Of a stretch of DNA of 64,000 nucleotides, positions 42,486-54,042 are shown piece after piece. This DNA comes from Pseudomonas mandelii. Its GTDB lineage: Bacteria > Pseudomonadota > Gammaproteobacteria > Pseudomonadales > Pseudomonadaceae. The position numbers and the translations under genes were made by a program. Location of the stretch: positions 248,300 to 312,299 of the forward strand of contig NZ_RCZA01000009.1 in the NCBI RefSeq assembly GCF_006438925.1, written 5' to 3'. The stretch's first letter is position 1. Each line of letters begins with the position of its first letter. The notes below the pieces were generated by a model. That model had not been told where the DNA came from. It saw only the letters and a list, made by a program, of their open reading frames with translations, and did no database searches.

Positions 42486-45436
42486 CACTCGGCGTCCAGA
42501 TGCAGCGGCGTAACCACTCGACCGTCACTTTCCGCTTCGCCGAGGTTGGCGTCGACGAAGTACACGCGGTCATCGGCCAACTGGCCCTTGTCGACCAGAT
42601 AGTCCTTGATGCTGCTGGCGCGCTCCTGACCCAGCTGGCGTAAGAGAACGTCGCTGGAACTCCAGAACTTGATCACGCCTTCGCGCATTTTTGCCGTGCG
42701 TTCTTCGTTGCCCAGATCCTTCCACTCGGCGGGCGGCTGCGTCTTCAGGCGCGTGCGGTAGATCCCTTCCAGCAGCGAACCTTTCTCGTTATCCGGTACT
42801 TCCAGCAATGAAGCCTGAGCCGGCACCTTGTCACCGCGACGCTGGAGCATTTTGTAGTAGTTGTACTGGTATTCCCGTTCCAGACGTTGCTCGGCAATCA
42901 GCGGGCCATCGCTGCTTGCAGCAGCCGTGCCTTCGATTTCCAGGCGCAAGGCCGGACGTTCCTTGAGGGCCTGGGACAGTTTGACCAGTGAACCCTCGGC
43001 CTCCTTGCTCAGGTCGCTTGAACCCGGTGCAAACGACACAGTGCCTAAATCTTCGGAACCACCGCCACTGACCAGCCCGCCAATCATTTTGAACGGTGCC
43101 GCGGCAGCTTTGACGATCAGGTTGCGCAAGGTCTGCCAGACAATCGGCATGATGCTGAACTGCGGATTGTTCAGGTCGCCGGTCACCGGCAGCTCGATGG
43201 AAATCTTGCCGTCGACGTCCTTGAGCAGCGCGATGGCCAGTTTCAACGGCAGGCTCACGGCATCCGGACTGTCGACTTTCTCACCCAGTTGCAGCTGCTC
43301 GACCACCACTTTGTTTTCGGCCTTGAGCTGGCCCTTGGTGATCAGGTAATGCAGGTCGAGATTGAGCCGGCCCTTGCGGATGCGGTAACCGGCGAACTTG
43401 CCGGAGTAGGGCGTGAGCGTGGTCAGTTCAACACGTTTGAAACTGGTGGCGATGTCGAGGCTGGCCATCGGGTCGAACGGGTTGACCGAGCCCTTGATGG
43501 TAACTGGCGCATAGCGGTCGACTTTGCCTTTGATATCGACGCTGGCCGGTTTCGCCTGACGACTGTCGATGGTGCCAATTTGCCCATTGAGCTGTTGAAT
43601 GGCCGTGGCGAAATTCGGGGTCAGGCTGAAGTCGGCGAAGTTGGCCGAGCCGTCGTTGATGGCAATGCCACCAATGTGGATGCCCAGCGGTTTTTCCTTG
43701 CCGGCAGGTTTGGCTTCAGCCGTTTTGGCGCCGGAGTCGGGCGGTTGCGGAATTAGCAGATCATCGATGTTAGTGGTGCGGTCATCGTTGATCATGAAGC
43801 GCGCATAAGGCTGGAACAGGTTGACCTTGTCGATCGACAGGCTGTCGCCGTGCTGATAATTCAGGCCTTCAAGCACCAATTGTTGCCACTTGAGGAAGTC
43901 GCGGGTTTTGAGGGTGTCGAGGGTATGCAGTTGATCGACCTGAGCACGGCCGGTGACGTTGAACGCCAGCGGCTCGGTGCTTTTCAGATCGACCGCCAGA
44001 TCACTGCCGAGCATGCCACTGCGCAGTTCCAGGCGAATGAACGGGTTGATATAGGACTGGGCGACGCGCAGGTCGATGTCCTTGGTTTGCACTTTTAACT
44101 TGGCACTGATTGGGGCGAGATTGACCACGCCGTCTGCCGTGAGCTTGCCTTGCTTGCCCACGCCCGTATCGAGCTTGAGGTTAAAAGGCGAGCCGTTGAG
44201 GCTGTCGAAATTCTGCAGGTCCAGGTTCAGCGGGCCGATGTCCAGCGCCACGGCGGGTTGCGCCTTGCGGTCAGCCAGATGCACCTGGTAATCGCGCAGT
44301 TGCACGTCTTTGAGCAGCACCTGCCATGGCTTGCTCGGTGGCGCCGGGTCGGGTTTCGGTGAATCGGCGGCGGCCGGGGTGCTGGCCGGTTCGGCCTTGG
44401 CTTTGACGGTTGCTTTGGACGGTTGGCTGGCAAACAGTTTCTGCCAATCGAGTTGCCCGTCGGCTTCGAGGGCGGCCCAGGTTTCCAGTTTCTGGCTGCG
44501 GATCTTGCCGACCACCACTTGCTGCTTGGCCAGATCCACCGTGGTTTCGCTGATGTCCAGGCGTGCGAGCTTCGCCAGTGGTCGACCATCCGGGGCCTTG
44601 ATGGCGAAGGGGGCGACGCTGACGGCGACGTTACTCATCAGCAGTTCGGTTTCCTTGCTCAGGTTGAGCTTGTAATCGGTGCTGAGGTTGAGGACGCCGT
44701 CTTCGAGATCCAGTGGCACAGCGTCACGCACATAGGGCCAAAAGGCTTTCATCTTGCCGTCGGTAATCTTCAACTTACCTTCGGAGGCAATCGGAATCAG
44801 GCTGAAGTTGCCGGTCCAGTCGATCTGGCCACCCGCCGGGCCGACAGCCACCAAGGTCATGTCGGCACTGTCTTCGGGTAGGGTGCTGAGGTTTTTCAGC
44901 TCGAAATCGAGTTTGTCGTAGAGGAATTCGATCGGCTCGCTGGGCCGTGCGTCCTGGAAGTGCACATAGCCGCCGGCCAGTTTGATCCGCTCGATGCGCA
45001 ACGGGAACGGTTTGGCGTTCGGGTCGGCCGGGGTCGGTTCACTGACGGGGATTTTGAACAGGCCAAGCAGATTGAGCTTGCCGTCCTTGCCGAAGAGGAT
45101 TTCGGTCTTGGGTTTGTCGATTTCGATATCGGACAGGTGCAGCGCCTTGGTCCAGAGGCTGTCGATCTGCAAATTGGCGTACAGGCGCTCGAAGCCGACC
45201 TGTTCCTTGCCCGGCTCGCCGATGATCAGGCCCCAAAGGGTGACTTCAAGGCTGAACGGGTTGAGTTCGATCCGCTGGATCGTCGCGGGCGTCGTCGCGT
45301 AACTGGCTAATTGTTGGTTGGCCACCCGTAACGCGATGCCCGGCAAAACAAGAAAACCCAGCAGGCTGTAGAGGGCTAGAGCGGTCAACAGAGCGCCAAT
45401 AGCGCGAATCAATCCTTTGGGCATGTGCGGCTTCAT
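42485..45436 (-). CDS. DUF748 (AsmA-like) large envelope protein
   Basis: A protein of about 983 residues with a single N-terminal membrane anchor (IGALLTALALYSLLGFLVLPGIALRV) and long AsmA/DUF748 repeats of beta-rich sequence. The C-terminal region resembles an OmpA-like segment (SFAPGSSDLSKEAEGSLVKL). AsmA-type proteins are thought to move phospholipids between membranes. The start is uncertain: ATG 45436 or 45424. Confidence 0.85.
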   Translation of the reverse strand: MKPHMPKGLIRAIGALLTALALYSLLGFLVLPGIALRVANQQLASYATTPATIQRIELNPFSLEVTLWGLIIGEPGKEQVGFERLYANLQIDSLWTKALHLSDIEIDKPKTEILFGKDGKLNLLGLFKIPVSEPTPADPNAKPFPLRIERIKLAGGYVHFQDARPSEPIEFLYDKLDFELKNLSTLPEDSADMTLVAVGPAGGQIDWTGNFSLIPIASEGKLKITDGKMKAFWPYVRDAVPLDLEDGVLNLSTDYKLNLSKETELLMSNVAVSVAPFAIKAPDGRPLAKLARLDISETTVDLAKQQVVVGKIRSQKLETWAALEADGQLDWQKLFASQPSKATVKAKAEPASTPAAADSPKPDPAPPSKPWQVLLKDVQLRDYQVHLADRKAQPAVALDIGPLNLDLQNFDSLNGSPFNLKLDTGVGKQGKLTADGVVNLAPISAKLKVQTKDIDLRVAQSYINPFIRLELRSGMLGSDLAVDLKSTEPLAFNVTGRAQVDQLHTLDTLKTRDFLKWQQLVLEGLNYQHGDSLSIDKVNLFQPYARFMINDDRTTNIDDLLIPQPPDSGAKTAEAKPAGKEKPLGIHIGGIAINDGSANFADFSLTPNFATAIQQLNGQIGTIDSRQAKPASVDIKGKVDRYAPVTIKGSVNPFDPMASLDIATSFKRVELTTLTPYSGKFAGYRIRKGRLNLDLHYLITKGQLKAENKVVVEQLQLGEKVDSPDAVSLPLKLAIALLKDVDGKISIELPVTGDLNNPQFSIMPIVWQTLRNLIVKAAAAPFKMIGGLVSGGGSEDLGTVSFAPGSSDLSKEAEGSLVKLSQALKERPALRLEIEGTAAASSDGPLIAEQRLEREYQYNYYKMLQRRGDKVPAQASLLEVPDNEKGSLLEGIYRTRLKTQPPAEWKDLGNEERTAKMREGVIKFWSSSDVLLRQLGQERASSIKDYLVDKGQLADDRVYFVDANLGEAESDGRVVTPLHLDAE

Positions 45437-45529
45437 CTGTCTGAATCGGAGTGCGTTGGAGTATGGCACGCGTTTCCGGTTCCGAAGTGATCATGCTTTA
45501 TAGGATTTATCTGATTTTTCGGAAGAATC

Positions 45530-46546
45530 TCAGAGCTGCAGAATCAGCGTTTTCAGCGGCGGCTGCTCATCCATTGACGGAAAATCGCCGCCCGGTTTCA
45601 TCACTGTCCACTCGCGCACCGGCCGGCCGGCTTTCTCTGCACAACGCAAAACTTGCTCGCGCCAGTCGTCCATGCTGACTTTTGCCAGGTTGTTGCAGCA
45701 GATCAGCACGCCATTGTCGGCGGTGGTCAGCAGTGCCGGCTTCAACAGGCTCTGATAGTCACGCAGCAGGTCGACGGTGCCAAAAGCGCTCTTGGCCCAG
45801 GCTGGCGGGTCCAGCAGCACCAGGTCGTACTGACGCTGTTCCAGACGTTGATAGCTCGGCAGTTTTTGCCCGCGGCGCTGGCTGATCGGCAAGCCCGCCA
45901 GTTGGCGGATGGCCGGGAAATAGTCGGACTGGATGAAGTCCATGGTCGGCAACTGCGGATTGAGCAGGCCGTTCTCACGGCCGACAGCCAGGTTGCCCTC
46001 AGCGAAATCGAGGTTGCAGACTTCGCTCGCGCCACCGGCCGCAGCACTCAGGCCGACGCCACAGGTGTAGGCGAACAGGTTCAGCACACTTTTGTTTTTG
46101 CTGTGCTGCTTGACCCAGCCGCGCGTGTTGCGCAGGTCGAGGAACAGCAGCGGGTCCTGGCCGGCGTGGCGGCCGCGAACCCGGTAATTCAAGCCCCATT
46201 CGTGACCGACCAAGTCTTGCAGGGCGGCTTCGTCGGCGCGATAGACAGTGTCTTCACGGTCGATGCGTGAGTTGCCCCGGGAGCGATCGTTGTAGACCAG
46301 CAGCGTTTCGAGGCCCAGGTGCTGATTGATGGTGTCGTGCAGTTGCAGCAGCGCATCTCGTTCCAGCGACTGGTGAAAGCTTTGCACCAGCAATTGAGGA
46401 CCGTAGCGATCGATCGTCAGGCCGCCGGCGCTTTCCTGGCTGCCATGGAACAGGCGATAGCAATCGGTGCCTTGCTGATGCAGCTCGGCCAGCAGGTCCT
46501 GACGACGATCGAGGGCGGCGCGCAGCGCCTGATTCAAGGAAGACAT
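45530..46546 (-). CDS. Class I SAM-dependent rRNA methyltransferase (RlmI/RlmK-like)
   Basis: A 338-residue methyltransferase. The SAM-binding start is VLNLFAYTCGVGLSAAAGG (about residue 170), the catalytic-type motif LVLLDPPAWAKS lies near 245, and VLICCNNLAKV near 288. This layout matches the YccW/RlmI and RlmK C5-cytosine/N7-guanine rRNA methyltransferases. The exact target base cannot be deduced. Confidence 0.85.
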   Translation of the reverse strand: MSSLNQALRAALDRRQDLLAELHQQGTDCYRLFHGSQESAGGLTIDRYGPQLLVQSFHQSLERDALLQLHDTINQHLGLETLLVYNDRSRGNSRIDREDTVYRADEAALQDLVGHEWGLNYRVRGRHAGQDPLLFLDLRNTRGWVKQHSKNKSVLNLFAYTCGVGLSAAAGGASEVCNLDFAEGNLAVGRENGLLNPQLPTMDFIQSDYFPAIRQLAGLPISQRRGQKLPSYQRLEQRQYDLVLLDPPAWAKSAFGTVDLLRDYQSLLKPALLTTADNGVLICCNNLAKVSMDDWREQVLRCAEKAGRPVREWTVMKPGGDFPSMDEQPPLKTLILQL

Positions 46547-46616
46547 GCTGGGCGCCTTGCAGGAGGGAATTTGGCGCGGGAGTTTAACAGCTTGGCGCCA
46601 AACCGAGGTGCTGCCT

Positions 46617-46707
46617 TCGCGAGCAGGCTCGCTCCCACATTAGATTTGTGTCGAACTCAAAATGTGCAATCACCGAAAATCCCCTGTGGGAGCGAGCCTG
46701 CTCGCGA
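46617..46707. repeat. REP pair, GTGGGAGCGAGC family, reversed arm order
   Basis: Here the complement arm (TCGCGAGCAGGCTCGCTCCC) comes first and the GTGGGAGCG arm second, 91 bases overall with a 47-base middle. The other five copies have the opposite order and 88 bases. Confidence 0.9.
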
Positions 46708-46723
46708 AGCTTTTAAGCGGTTT

Positions 46724-47596
46724 TCAGGTCAGCAAACCCATCCGCCGTTTGGCCCGGTGCACCGAGCCGTTACGCACCGCCCAGCGCAGCATTGGCACGC
46801 TGCGATTAACGCTGGCACGGATCAGCTTGCGTTGCAGCGGGCTCTGGCTGACGCCCAGCATGTCACTGGCCCAGTCCGGTAGCAGGTCGATCCCGGCCTT
46901 CATCATCAAACCGCCGAAAGGTCTGGCCAAGCGGCTGGGGGATGGGGCGTTCAACAACAGCCGTAACACCTCGCGACTGCGCTCGTCGCACAGCAGTTGT
47001 GGGCGAACTCGTTCAAGATAATCGGCGATCTCTTGCCGGGAGCGGGGCACATCACGGGCGCCGAGGCGTTCGGCGACCAGGGCGATCTCGCCGTAGTAAC
47101 GGTCCTGATCAGCCAGGGACAGGTTCGGATTGCGGTAACGCAGATGGGCCGCGAGGAAGTTGCTGACTTCGGCCACGTGCACCCAGGTCAACAGATCGGG
47201 ATCGCTGGCGGCGTAAGGCCGGCCATCTGGTGCCGTGCCGGTCACTTGCAGGTGGATGGTGCGGACTTTCTCGATCAGCCAGTCGGCGTCCTTTCGCGAA
47301 CCGAACGTGGTGCCGGAAATGAACTGCCCGGTGCGGCGGAGTCTGCCGATCATGTCCTCGCGGAAATTCGAATGGTCCCAGACCCCGGCCAGGGCCAGTG
47401 GATGCAGGGCTTGCAGCATCAGGGCGCTGATGCCGCCGATCAGCATGCTGCTGAAGTCGCCATGCACTTGCCAGCTCACCGAGTCGGGGCCGAACAGGCC
47501 GGGATCACCCTTGGGGTTTTCCAGGTCGAGTTTGCCCAGAGACAGACCGGTCAGGCTCATGATCTGGGTTTCGATGCGGGTTCGAATGAATTCCAT
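46724..47596 (-). CDS. MpaB-family oxygenase (DUF2236)
   Basis: A 290-residue DUF2236/MpaB family protein. MpaB and latex clearing protein (Lcp) are heme-dependent members. Visible features are the LMLQALHPLALAGVWDHSNF segment (candidate ligand His) and VHVAEVSNFLAAHLRYRNP. The substrate is unknown. It is monocistronic between two repeat elements. Confidence 0.8.
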   Translation of the reverse strand: MEFIRTRIETQIMSLTGLSLGKLDLENPKGDPGLFGPDSVSWQVHGDFSSMLIGGISALMLQALHPLALAGVWDHSNFREDMIGRLRRTGQFISGTTFGSRKDADWLIEKVRTIHLQVTGTAPDGRPYAASDPDLLTWVHVAEVSNFLAAHLRYRNPNLSLADQDRYYGEIALVAERLGARDVPRSRQEIADYLERVRPQLLCDERSREVLRLLLNAPSPSRLARPFGGLMMKAGIDLLPDWASDMLGVSQSPLQRKLIRASVNRSVPMLRWAVRNGSVHRAKRRMGLLT

Positions 47597-47638
47597 GGCG
47601 GCTCAGTGGCGAAAAAAAGGCGGACTTGGAATACCCCT

Positions 47639-47723
47639 GTAGGAGCTGCCGAAGGCTGCGATCTTTTGATTTTTTGATCTTGAAAACGAAGATCAAAAGA
47701 TCGCAGCCTTCGGCAGCTCCTAC
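47639..47723. repeat. Palindromic repeat, GTAGGAGCTGCCG family, copy 2
   Basis: GTAGGAGCTGCCGAAGGCTG...GATCTTTTGAT is inverted against ATCAAAAGATCGCAGCC...CTCCTAC. It follows the acs stop by 23 bases on the minus strand and may act as its 3' hairpin. Confidence 0.9.
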
Positions 47724-47746
47724 GCTAGGCGTTCCAGGTCCGAGTG

Positions 47747-49684
<1,938 letters not shown>

Positions 49685-49692
49685 GACGGTTC

Positions 49693-49704
49693 CTTATTCT
49701 TGTT
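49693..49704 (-). promoter_or_regulatory. Crc/Hfq A-rich motif over the acsA ribosome binding site
   Basis: On the minus strand AACAAGAATAAG fits AANAANAA and runs into the AAGGA ribosome binding site of acsA, about 9-20 bases before the start. It predicts translational repression by Hfq/Crc, relieved by CrcZ. Confidence 0.65.
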
Positions 49705-49734
49705 TTGCGACAAGAGGGGAGCTGCGCGACCCTC

Positions 49735-49813
49735 GTAGGAGCTGCCGAAGGCTGCGATCTTTTGATCTTGCTTTTTAGAAGATCAAAAGATCGCAGCCTT
49801 CGGCAGCTCCTAC
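49735..49813. repeat. Palindromic repeat, GTAGGAGCTGCCG family, copy 3
   Basis: Near-identical to the 47639 copy, with long arms (GTAGGAGCTGCCGAAGGCTG and complement) and a short middle. It starts only 51 bases upstream of the acsA start codon, so it lies in or next to the acsA leader. Confidence 0.9.
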
Positions 49814-49878
49814 AGTGATAGCGCACGCCACCGATTTTGCAGTAAACCCGGTGCCGTGGAGCTGTCGATGCTACAAGT

Positions 49879-49904
49879 TAAAGGGGCGGGTAAACCGCCC
49901 CTTC
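49879..49904 (-). terminator. pgi terminator-like hairpin
   Basis: AAGGGGCGGG-TAAA-CCGCCCCTT lies just after the pgi stop. On the minus strand it is followed by TAACTTGT rather than a strong T-run. Confidence 0.6.
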
Positions 49905-49910
49905 AGCCTA

Positions 49911-51575
49911 TCACCCGCGGTGACGACCGCGGAAGTAGTTGATCAAGCCTTGGGTCGAGGCATCGTCAGCCGGGGTTTCTTCGCTGCCGACCAGGCGGTT
50001 GTAGACGCCTTTACCCAGCTCTTTACCCAGCTCCACGCCCCATTGGTCGAAGGCGTTGATGCCCCAGATCACGCTTTGCACGAAGACTTTGTGTTCGTAC
50101 ATCGCCACCAATGCGCCGAGACGACGCGGGCTGATGCGCTCGACTACCAACGTATTGCTCGGACGGTTGCCCGGGATCACCTTGTGCGGTGCGATTTTGT
50201 GCACCTCTTCTTCGCTCATGCCTTTGTCGCGCAACTCGGCTTCGGCCTCGGCAAGGGTCTTGCCCAGCATCAGCGCCTGGCTTTGCGACAGGCAGTTGGC
50301 GTACAGCCACTGGTGGTGGTCGGACACCGGGTTGAAGCTGACGATTGGCACGATGAAGTCGGCCGGGATCAGTTGGGTGCCCTGGTGCAGCAACTGGTGG
50401 TAAGCGTGTTGACCGTTGCAACCGACGCCGCCCCAGATCACCGGACCGGTGTCGGTGGAGACCGGAGTGCCGTCCTGGCGCACGCTCTTGCCGTTGGATT
50501 CCATGTCCAGCTGTTGCAAATGCTTGGTGATGTTCCGCAGGTAGTGGTCGTACGGCAGGATCGCGTGGCTTTGCGCGCCCCAGAAATTCCCGTACCACAC
50601 ACCGAGCAGCGCCAGCAGCACCGGCATGTTCTGTTCGAAAGGCGCGCTCTGGAAATGCTGGTCCATGGTGTAGGCACCGGACAGCAGTTCCTTGAAGTTC
50701 GACATGCCGATGGCCAGGGCAATCGGCAAACCGATGGCCGACCACAGCGAGTAACGGCCGCCAACCCAGTCCCACATCGGGAAGATGTTTTCTTCGCGGA
50801 TCCCGAAGGCCACCGCCGCTGCATTGTTGCTGGAGACGGCGATGAAGTGACGGTACAGCTCGGCTTCCGAACCACCCTGAGCCAGGTACCAGGCACGTGC
50901 GGCCTGGGCATTCTTCAGGGTTTCGAGGGTGTTGAAGGATTTCGACGAAACGATGAACAGCGTGGTTTCGGCACGCAGCTTCATGGTCAGTTCGTGGAAC
51001 TCGCTGCCGTCGATGTTCGCCAGGTAATGGCAGCGCACGCCTTTCTGGGCGTAGGACAGCAGCGCTTCGGAGACCAGTTCCGGGCCGAGGAACGAGCCAC
51101 CGATGCCGATATTCACCACGTCAGTGATCGGCTTCTCGGAGTAGCCGCGCCACAAACCGTCATGGATACGGCCCACGAGGTCGGTGATCTGGTTCAGGAC
51201 CTTGTGCACTTCCGGCATCACGTTGACGCCGTTGACCTTCAGCTTATCGCCGACCGGACGGCGCAGGGCTGTGTGCAGGGCGGGGCGGCCTTCGGAGGAG
51301 TTGACGATTTCGCCTTCGAACAGCGCTTTGATTGCGCCCTGGAGGTCGACTTCGTTGGCCAGGCCGACCAGCAGGTCGCGGGTCTGGGCGTTGATCAGGT
51401 TTTTCGAATAATCGAGAAACAGGCCGCAGCTGCTGAGGGTGAATTGGGTAAAGCGCTGCGGATCGGCATTAAAGGCTTCGCGCATGCTGAAATCTTGCAT
51501 GGCTTGGCGGTGGTCATTCAACGCTTGCCAGGCGGGCAGAGCGGTAACGTCTTGAGGGGTGCGGTAATACGCCAT
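49911..51575 (-). CDS. pgi: Glucose-6-phosphate isomerase
   Basis: A 554-residue PGI interconverting glucose-6-phosphate and fructose-6-phosphate. The family signatures are VVNIGIGGSFLGPELV near residue 150, SKSFNTLETL near 210, and QWGVELGKELGKGV near 515. In Pseudomonas, which lacks a full Embden-Meyerhof route, it serves Entner-Doudoroff recycling and polysaccharide precursor supply. Confidence 0.97.
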   Translation of the reverse strand: MAYYRTPQDVTALPAWQALNDHRQAMQDFSMREAFNADPQRFTQFTLSSCGLFLDYSKNLINAQTRDLLVGLANEVDLQGAIKALFEGEIVNSSEGRPALHTALRRPVGDKLKVNGVNVMPEVHKVLNQITDLVGRIHDGLWRGYSEKPITDVVNIGIGGSFLGPELVSEALLSYAQKGVRCHYLANIDGSEFHELTMKLRAETTLFIVSSKSFNTLETLKNAQAARAWYLAQGGSEAELYRHFIAVSSNNAAAVAFGIREENIFPMWDWVGGRYSLWSAIGLPIALAIGMSNFKELLSGAYTMDQHFQSAPFEQNMPVLLALLGVWYGNFWGAQSHAILPYDHYLRNITKHLQQLDMESNGKSVRQDGTPVSTDTGPVIWGGVGCNGQHAYHQLLHQGTQLIPADFIVPIVSFNPVSDHHQWLYANCLSQSQALMLGKTLAEAEAELRDKGMSEEEVHKIAPHKVIPGNRPSNTLVVERISPRRLGALVAMYEHKVFVQSVIWGINAFDQWGVELGKELGKGVYNRLVGSEETPADDASTQGLINYFRGRHRG

Positions 51576-51720
51576 CGCTGCGGGTTTCCTTTTTACTTGA
51601 ACGGCCTTTTGAACACTGAAAATACCGGAGCGCTGTGGGTGGGCGTCCGGTCAACTGCGTCGACACGATTTCATGACACAGGGCGAATACAGTAAACCTC
51701 GCGCTGCGATCTGTCTTGAC

Positions 51721-51778
51721 TTTGTCTGACCCGTTCCCGGTACTTTTTTATACATCAAGCAGGGAACGGTCCGACAAA
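51721..51778. repeat. Inverted repeat between pgi and panD
   Basis: TTTGTCTGACCCGTTCCC and GGGAACGGTCCGACAAA form an imperfect stem of about 17 base pairs around a 23-base T-rich loop. It lies 27 bases after the panD stop and could end panD transcription. The rest of 51576-51804 shows nothing recognisable apart from the pgi leader. Confidence 0.7.
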
Positions 51779-51804
51779 CGGAAGGGGAAGGGGCTAAGAC
51801 TGGA

Positions 51805-52185
51805 TCAGGCGACCTGAACCGGAATGGCATTGCTGGTATGGCTCAGTTCATTACCCGGCGCCATGTAGAGCATGCGTGGCTTGAAGTTGAGCAGCTCGGC
51901 TTCGCTGTAGTGAGCGTATGCGCAGATAATCACGCGATCACCCACCTTGGCCTTGTGTGCGGCGGCACCGTTGACCGAGATCATGCGCGAGCCTTCTTCA
52001 CCACGAATCGCGTAGGTGGTGAAGCGTTCACCATTGTCGACGTTGTAGATCTGGATCTGTTCGTACTCACGGATGCCGGACAGGTCCAGCCATTCGCCGT
52101 CGATGGCGCAAGAACCCTCGTAATCGAGTACAGCGTGGGTGACTTCGGCGCGATGGAGCTTGGCTTTGAGCATGATGGCGTGCAT
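51805..52185 (-). CDS. panD: Aspartate 1-decarboxylase
   Basis: PanD makes beta-alanine for pantothenate. The 126-residue proenzyme has the self-processing site Gly24-Ser25 in DYEGSCAID, which yields the pyruvoyl group, and the family motif SVNGAAAHKAKVGDRVIIC. ATG 52185 gives the canonical N-terminus MHAIMLKAKLHRAEVTHA. A REPIN separates it from panC. Confidence 0.97.
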   Translation of the reverse strand: MHAIMLKAKLHRAEVTHAVLDYEGSCAIDGEWLDLSGIREYEQIQIYNVDNGERFTTYAIRGEEGSRMISVNGAAAHKAKVGDRVIICAYAHYSEAELLNFKPRMLYMAPGNELSHTSNAIPVQVA

Positions 52186-52278
52186 GAGTGTTTCCCCTGG
52201 TCGGAATCGAACGGCGGGCATTGTGCCCAAGGGCTTGAGGGTCAGCAATACGGCGTGTGAAGTCACCGCCGACCCAAT

Positions 52279-52366
52279 GTGGGAGCGAGCCTGCTCGCGA
52301 TGGGGCCGTCAGATTCAACATCAATGTTGGCTGACAGTCCGCCATCGCGAGCAAGCTCGCTCCCAC
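52279..52366. repeat. REPIN, GTGGGAGCGAGC family, copy 3
   Basis: An 88-base element with inverted arms, sitting 18 bases after the panC stop and inside the panB-panC-panD gene order. Confidence 0.95.
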
Positions 52367-52384
52367 AGGGGAATTGCGGTGCTT

Positions 52385-53245
52385 TTAGGCAGTAGCGTCG
52401 AGGTTCAGGTGCAGGTTATCGATCAACCGCGTAGTGCCCAGGAACGCTGCCACCAGAATCACCAGGTCCCGATCTTCCGCCGTTGCCGGGCGCAAGGTCT
52501 GGGCATGACGAATTTCCAGATAGTCTGGACGCAAACCCGCTGCTTCAAGCTGCTTGATCTGCGCGCCAATCAACGTCGGGAAATCCCGTTCGCCCTGTTT
52601 GATCGTGTCGGCAATCTGGCTCAAGCCGCGATACACAACCGGCGCAATGGCCCGCTGTTCTTCGCTGAGGAAACCATTGCGCGACGACAGCGCCAGGCCA
52701 TCGGCTGCACGTACCGTCGGTTCACCGATAATCTGGATCGGCATGTTCAGGTCGTGCACCAGGGCGCGGATCACCGCCAATTGCTGGAAGTCTTTCTGGC
52801 CGAAGATCGCCAGGTCCGGCTGAACCATGTTGAACAGCTTGGTGACTACCGTCGCCACACCTTCGAAATGCCCGGGACGGCTGGCGCCGCAGAGGCCTTC
52901 GGAGAGTTGGGGGACGCTGACGCGGGTCTGGCCAACCATGCCGTCGGGATACATTTCTTCAACGGTTGGCGCGAACAGCAACTGGCAACCGGCCTGGAGC
53001 AGTTTCTCCTGATCGGCTGCGAGGGTGCGCGGGTACTTGTCGAGGTCTTCGCCGGCGCCGAACTGCAATGGGTTGACGAAAATGCTCGCGACCACGAAGT
53101 CCACCCGTTGAGTGGCTTTGGTCACCAGTGCCACATGACCGCTGTGCAGGTTGCCCATGGTCGGCACGAAGCCGATGCGCTTGCCTTCACTGCGGGCACG
53201 GGCCACGGCGGCCCGCAATTCGCGTACGGTTTTTACGGTGTTCAT
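52385..53245 (-). CDS. panC: Pantothenate synthetase
   Basis: PanC joins pantoate and beta-alanine with ATP. The 286-residue product has the HIGH-like motif GNLHSGHVALV (about residues 32-42), the FVNPLQFGAGEDLDKYPR segment and the KMSKS-like LSSRNGFLS near residue 187. It overlaps panB by 4 bases. Confidence 0.97.
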   Translation of the reverse strand: MNTVKTVRELRAAVARARSEGKRIGFVPTMGNLHSGHVALVTKATQRVDFVVASIFVNPLQFGAGEDLDKYPRTLAADQEKLLQAGCQLLFAPTVEEMYPDGMVGQTRVSVPQLSEGLCGASRPGHFEGVATVVTKLFNMVQPDLAIFGQKDFQQLAVIRALVHDLNMPIQIIGEPTVRAADGLALSSRNGFLSEEQRAIAPVVYRGLSQIADTIKQGERDFPTLIGAQIKQLEAAGLRPDYLEIRHAQTLRPATAEDRDLVILVAAFLGTTRLIDNLHLNLDATA

Positions 53246-54042
53246 GCAGAGAATCCGTGTTCGATACCAGGGAAAGTCGCCGCTTTGACTTCAGTGACGT
53301 ACGCACCAAGCGCCGCTTGAATGTTTTGTTGCCCGGCCATGAAATTCTTCACGAACTTCGGCACACGGCCAGTGATCGAAAGGCCGAGCATGTCGTGCAG
53401 AACCAGCACCTGGCCGTCGGTGGCACTGCCGGCGCCGATACCGATTACCGGAATACCCACAGCCTGGGTGATTTCCTGGGCCAGTTCACTCGGTACGCAC
53501 TCGAGTAACAGCATGGCTGCACCAGCCTGTTCCAGGGCGATGGCATCGGCGCGCATCTGGCGTGCCTGGTTCTCGCTACGGCCCTGGACTTTGTAACCGC
53601 CCAGAATATTCACCGATTGTGGCGTCAGCCCCATGTGGGCGCACACCGGGATGCCGCGTTCGGCCAGCAGACGGATCGAGTCCGCCAGCCACAGCGCACC
53701 TTCAACCTTGACCATGTGCGCACCCGCCTGCATCAACAGAGCACTGTTGGTCATGGTTTGTTCGATGGTGGCGTAGGCCATGAAGGGCAGGTCGGCGAGG
53801 ATCAACGCATCGGTGTTACCGCGTTTGACGGATGCCACGTGGTAAGCCATTTCAGCGGTGGTGACCGGCAGGGTGCTGTCGTGACCTTGCAAAACCATGC
53901 CAAGGGAGTCGCCCACCAGCAGCACTTCGACACCCGCCTCATTGCAGGCGTGGGCGAAGGTCGCGTCATAGCAGGTCAGCATGGTGATCTTTTCACCTTT
54001 TTGCTTGAGACCTTGCAGAGTGGTCAGGGTGATGGCTGGCAT
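53242..54042 (-). CDS. panB: Ketopantoate hydroxymethyltransferase
   Basis: PanB converts alpha-ketoisovalerate to ketopantoate using methylene-tetrahydrofolate. The 266-residue product has MLTCYDATFAHACNEAGVEVLLVGDSLG near the N-terminus with the metal ligand Asp, and VIGIGAGSATDGQVLVLHDMLG near 195. It is first in the panB-panC pair, with panD further down. Confidence 0.97.
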   Translation of the reverse strand: MPAITLTTLQGLKQKGEKITMLTCYDATFAHACNEAGVEVLLVGDSLGMVLQGHDSTLPVTTAEMAYHVASVKRGNTDALILADLPFMAYATIEQTMTNSALLMQAGAHMVKVEGALWLADSIRLLAERGIPVCAHMGLTPQSVNILGGYKVQGRSENQARQMRADAIALEQAGAAMLLLECVPSELAQEITQAVGIPVIGIGAGSATDGQVLVLHDMLGLSITGRVPKFVKNFMAGQQNIQAALGAYVTEVKAATFPGIEHGFSA

